The notes under the pieces were generated by a model that worked only from the letters and a program-made list of their open reading frames with translations, ran no database searches and had not been told where the DNA came from. Of a stretch of DNA of 64,000 nucleotides, positions 60,991 through 64,000 are shown in pieces. Every line of letters starts with the position of its first letter. The stretch's first letter is position 1. Made by a program: the position numbers and the translations under genes. The DNA lies in NCBI RefSeq assembly GCF_003850345.1, contig NZ_CP027707.1:1116001-1180000 (forward strand). The letters are read 5' to 3'. This stretch comes from Pseudomonas chlororaphis subsp. piscium. GTDB taxonomy: Bacteria; Pseudomonadota; Gammaproteobacteria; Pseudomonadales; Pseudomonadaceae.

Positions 60991-61229
60991 ACCTGACCGT
61001 GAAGTTTTTCGCCCGCTACCGCGAGGCGCTGGGCGTGGATTCGCTGCGGGTCGCCGGTGATTTCGCCACGGTCGACGATGTGCGCGCGCTGTTGGCCCAG
61101 CGTGAGGGCGCCGAGGTGCTCAGCGAGCAGAACCTGATGTGCGCCCGCAACGAAGATCTCTGCCAGCTCGACGAGCCGGTGAGCGACGGTGATGAAGTGG
61201 CGTTTTTTCCTACCGTGACCGGGGGCTGA
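60987..61229 (+). CDS. moaD: Molybdopterin synthase small subunit MoaD
   Basis: 80 residues, ubiquitin-like fold, ending in the obligate Gly-Gly (FFPTVTGG) that carries the thiocarboxylate. The start overlaps the moaC stop (ATGA). It donates sulfur to the pterin within the MoaD2-MoaE2 synthase. Confidence 0.94.
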   Translation: MNLTVKFFARYREALGVDSLRVAGDFATVDDVRALLAQREGAEVLSEQNLMCARNEDLCQLDEPVSDGDEVAFFPTVTGG

Positions 61230-61230
61230 C

Positions 61231-61683
61231 ATGGCGATTCGTGTGCAAGCCAGCGCCTTCGATCCGGGGGCGGAAGTCAACGCGATGCATGCGGCGAATG
61301 TCGGCGTCGGCGCGGTGGTGAGCTTTGTCGGCTACGTGCGGGATTTCAACGACGGCCTGGATGTGGCGGGGATGTTTCTCGAGCATTACCCGGGCATGAC
61401 CGAAAAGGCCCTGGGCAAGATCGCCGCCGAGGCCGAACAGCGCTGGCCGCTGCTCAAGCTGGAAGTGCTGCATCGCATCGGTGCGCTGGACCCGGGCGAG
61501 CCGATCGTCTTCGTCGGTGCCGCCAGCGCCCACCGCCAGGCGGCATTCGATGCCTGTGCCTTTGTCATGGACTACCTGAAAACCCGCGCGCCGTTCTGGA
61601 AGAAGGAAACCACCGCCGACGGCCCGCGCTGGGTGGAAGGGCGCGACAGTGACCATGCGGCGGCGGATCGCTGGAAAGAGTGA
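61231..61683 (+). CDS. moaE: Molybdopterin synthase catalytic subunit MoaE
   Basis: 150 residues with VVSFVGYVRDFNDG, MFLEHYPGMTEKAL, HRIGALDPGE and the C-terminal KTRAPFWKKE motif containing the catalytic lysines. It begins one base after moaD and completes the moaCDE operon for molybdenum cofactor. Confidence 0.95.
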   Translation: MAIRVQASAFDPGAEVNAMHAANVGVGAVVSFVGYVRDFNDGLDVAGMFLEHYPGMTEKALGKIAAEAEQRWPLLKLEVLHRIGALDPGEPIVFVGAASAHRQAAFDACAFVMDYLKTRAPFWKKETTADGPRWVEGRDSDHAAADRWKE

Positions 61684-61717
61684 CGGCCTGATCCCTCTGT
61701 ATTGACCGCAAGTCCGC

Positions 61718-61792
61718 CATCGCGGGCAAGCCTCGCTCCTACGGTCGGCACCGTCTGTAGGAGCGGCCGGTCGACGCTCGATTGCCCGCGAT
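61718..61792. repeat. REP family A, inverted pair (gap moaE to binding-protein gene)
   Basis: CATCGCGGGCAAGCCTCGCTCCTACGG and a diverged inverse TGTAGGAGCGGCCGGTCGACGC...CCCGCGATA. The rest of the 309-base gap (61800-61992) is an A/T-richer leader with no gene seen and presumably the promoter of the next gene. Confidence 0.82.
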
Positions 61793-61992
61793 AGGGCCCT
61801 CAGCTACAGCCTCAATTTCCCTGCTTTTCCCCATTTCTGCCTCGCGACCAAAGGCGGGACGAAGGGCATCCGCTCCGTTGACGAAATATACGTAAAAGTC
61901 CAGTATGGATTTACAAGTACAAAACAAGGCTTCACCGTTTCACTCCTTTCTTCTGTCTTGCCAAACCAACAACAACCCGCGAGAGAACGAAT

Positions 61993-62769
61993 ATGAAGAA
62001 ACTCCCCCTCATCAGTGGCCTGGTCCTTAGCCTGTTGGCGTGCGGCAACCTGTTCGCCGCCGAGAAAACCCTGCGCATCGGCATCGAGGCGGCTTATCCG
62101 CCGTTCGCCTCGAAAACCGACAAAGGTGAGATCGTCGGTTTCGACTACGACATCGGCAATGCCTTGTGCGCGCAGATGCAGGTCAAGTGCCTATGGGTCG
62201 AGGGTGAATTCGACGGCCTGATTCCTTCGTTGAAAGTGAAGAAAATCGACATGGCGCTGTCGTCGATGACCATCAACGAAGACCGCAAGAAGTCGGTCGA
62301 CTTCACCCACAAGTACTACTTCACTTCCTCGCGGCTGGTGATGAAGGAAGGTGCGACGGTCGATGACCAGTACGCCAGCCTCAAGGGCAAGAATGTCGGT
62401 GTGCAACGGGCGACCACCACCGACCGCTACGCCACCGAGGTGTTCGAGCCCAAGGGCATCAACGTCAAGCGCTACAGCAACAACGAAGAGATCTATATGG
62501 ACCTGGCGGCCGGGCGCCTCGATGCGATTTTCGCCGACACCATTCCGTTGAATGACTTTCTGTCGATGCCGCGCGGCAAGGGCTATGCATTTGTCGGGCC
62601 GGAGCTGAAGGACCCGAAATACGTGGGTGAGGGTGCGGGGATTGCGGTGCGCAAGGGCAATGCCGAGCTGGTCAGCCAGTTGAATGCCGCCATCGATGGC
62701 ATTCGCGCCAGTGGCGAATATCAGAAGATTTCCGAGAAGTACTTCAAGTCCGACATCTACGGCGACTGA
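61993..62769 (+). CDS. Amino acid ABC transporter periplasmic binding protein
   Basis: 258 residues with a signal peptide (about 1-22, NLFAAE) and the family 3 solute-binding fold: [34 protein letters not shown] (likely disulfide) and [24 protein letters not shown], the signature of lysine/arginine/ornithine/histidine binders. No permease or ATPase gene is adjacent. It is convergent with dauR/dauA, whose substrates are basic D-amino acids, so it may bind arginine or lysine. Confidence 0.87.
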   Translation: MKKLPLISGLVLSLLACGNLFAAEKTLRIGIEAAYPPFASKTDKGEIVGFDYDIGNALCAQMQVKCLWVEGEFDGLIPSLKVKKIDMALSSMTINEDRKKSVDFTHKYYFTSSRLVMKEGATVDDQYASLKGKNVGVQRATTTDRYATEVFEPKGINVKRYSNNEEIYMDLAAGRLDAIFADTIPLNDFLSMPRGKGYAFVGPELKDPKYVGEGAGIAVRKGNAELVSQLNAAIDGIRASGEYQKISEKYFKSDIYGD

Positions 62770-62793
62770 TGCCGTGTGGCGTTCGTGAGAACG

Positions 62794-62846
62794 CCATCGC
62801 GGGCAAGTCTTGCACCTAACCGTAGGAGCGAGGCTTGCCCGCGATG
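62794..62846. repeat. REP family A, close inverted pair
   Basis: CATCGCGGGCAAGTCTTGCACCTA and the inverse TAGGAGCGAGGCTTGCCCGCGATG, only a few bases apart, between two convergent genes, so it can form one long hairpin. Confidence 0.85.
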
Positions 62847-62859
62847 CTTTTCAGGGCCG

Positions 62860-63486
62860 TCAGCCCTTCAATTCCTTCAGGTGCTTGTACACCGTCGCCC
62901 GCCCCATGTTCAGCACATTGGCCACATAGTTGGCGGCGCTTTTGCCCTTGAATGCGCCTTCGGCGTGCAGCGCCAGCACCAGTTCGCGCTTGTGTTCGCG
63001 GGTCAGCAGGTTCAGTCCCAGCTGCCGTTCGCGCAGCCAGTTGTGCAGGAAGGTGTTGATACGCTCCTGCCAATCATCGCGAAACAACGAGTCCGGTTGC
63101 GGGATCAGTTTGCTTGGCGAGAGGAACAGGTCCAGCGCCGCCTTGGCATTCTCGAACAGCGAAATATTCAGGTTGATGCACAGCACCGCCAGCGGCTGGC
63201 CGTTGCTGTCGCGCAGCACGCTGCTCAGGCTGCGGATTTTCTGGCCGTCCCAGTTGAGCTTTTCATAGGGGCCGATATTCCGCTCGTTGCTGTCCTCGCC
63301 GAGCATGTCGTCCAGGGCCGCATCGTCGCCCACCTCGCGCTTGGAGATGTTGTTGGCGATGTAGTCGATCTTCTGCGTGCGCAGGTCGTGGAGCACCACC
63401 TCGGCATGGGGGAAGAACAGCGTGGCGATGGCGTCGGCGATCGCCCGGAAGTTGTCCAGGGCAGGGTCCTGCGCGGGTGAGGTCAT
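62860..63486 (-). CDS. dauR: Transcriptional regulator DauR (YheO-PAS/HTH)
   Basis: 208 residues with an N-terminal YheO-like PAS domain (IADAIATLFFPHAEVVLHDL ... ICINLNISLF) and a C-terminal helix-turn-helix (GKSAANYVANVLNMGRATVYKHL). GGAG lies before the ATG at 63486. It lies downstream of dauA as in the P. aeruginosa dauBAR operon, where DauR represses D-arginine catabolism and is relieved by arginine. Confidence 0.88.
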   Translation of the reverse strand: MTSPAQDPALDNFRAIADAIATLFFPHAEVVLHDLRTQKIDYIANNISKREVGDDAALDDMLGEDSNERNIGPYEKLNWDGQKIRSLSSVLRDSNGQPLAVLCINLNISLFENAKAALDLFLSPSKLIPQPDSLFRDDWQERINTFLHNWLRERQLGLNLLTREHKRELVLALHAEGAFKGKSAANYVANVLNMGRATVYKHLKELKG

Positions 63487-63572
63487 GGGTGGTTCTCCAG
63501 GCGGTGTCAGCGCCCTGCAAGGCAGGGCGCTGCGAGTGTGCCGCAATCGTTGGGGCGCGTCACCTGAACGGG

Positions 63573-64000
<428 letters not shown>

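Noticed and set aside
8124..62846. Recurring palindromes taken as a possible CRISPR or phage attachment pattern
   Set aside because: Copies are scattered singly or in inverted pairs between genes, not in regular direct-repeat arrays with unique spacers, and there are no cas or integrase genes. They are REP elements.

Overview
The window reads as chromosomal DNA of a fluorescent Pseudomonas (P. fluorescens/protegens/chlororaphis type; the species cannot be fixed from sequence alone). The reasons are high GC, a complete Pseudomonas-order alginate operon, fecIRA, a dauA-dauR locus, DUF3509 and YebG-type genes, and numerous Pseudomonas-style REP palindromes between genes. I saw no tRNA, rRNA, insertion sequence, prophage or CRISPR array.

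Layout. 1-7.6 kb: end of an aromatic-acid MFS transporter, an acetyltransferase, a methyltransferase and a SirB1-like protein, then an operon of leucine dehydrogenase plus the E1-alpha, E1-beta and E2 subunits of a 2-oxoacid dehydrogenase (no E3 gene). 7.6-14 kb: yebG behind a perfect LexA box, psiE, a DUF3509 gene, the serine pair sdaC/sdaA separated by a MITE-like palindrome, a divergent LysR gene and an HPF-type ribosome factor. 14-20.7 kb: ferric citrate uptake fecA-fecR-fecI, divergent from a DUF3649-PepSY-DUF3325 operon, with two Fur-like boxes between them. 20.8-26.9 kb: PBP4 (dacB), AraC regulator/EamA exporter pair, a glyoxylate/hydroxypyruvate reductase and a LysR gene. 27-32 kb: a four-gene AaeXAB-like tripartite efflux operon. 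32-36 kb: two tandem paralogous lipoproteins with TTG starts, an SDR and a small membrane protein.

36.1-38.6 kb is the most unusual part. A LysM-like protein with a glycine-zipper C-terminus is translationally coupled to the first of three paralogous small membrane proteins. The GC content falls sharply from the C-terminal third of the large gene onwards. The arrangement suggests a polymorphic, pore-forming antibacterial effector with a triplicated immunity family.

38.9-55.6 kb (minus strand) is the whole alginate operon algD-8-44-K-E-G-X-L-I-J-F-A: precursor supply (AlgD, AlgA), c-di-GMP-controlled polymerase (Alg8, Alg44), secretion (AlgK, AlgE), periplasmic modification (AlgG, AlgX, AlgL) and acetylation (AlgI, AlgJ, AlgF). 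It is punctuated by REP palindromes between algD/alg8 and algL/algI and preceded by a long AT-rich control region. 56.4-64 kb: yaaA, a degenerate polysaccharide-deacetylase-like protein, a PIN-PhoH protein, moaCDE, a basic amino acid binding protein, dauR and the end of dauA.
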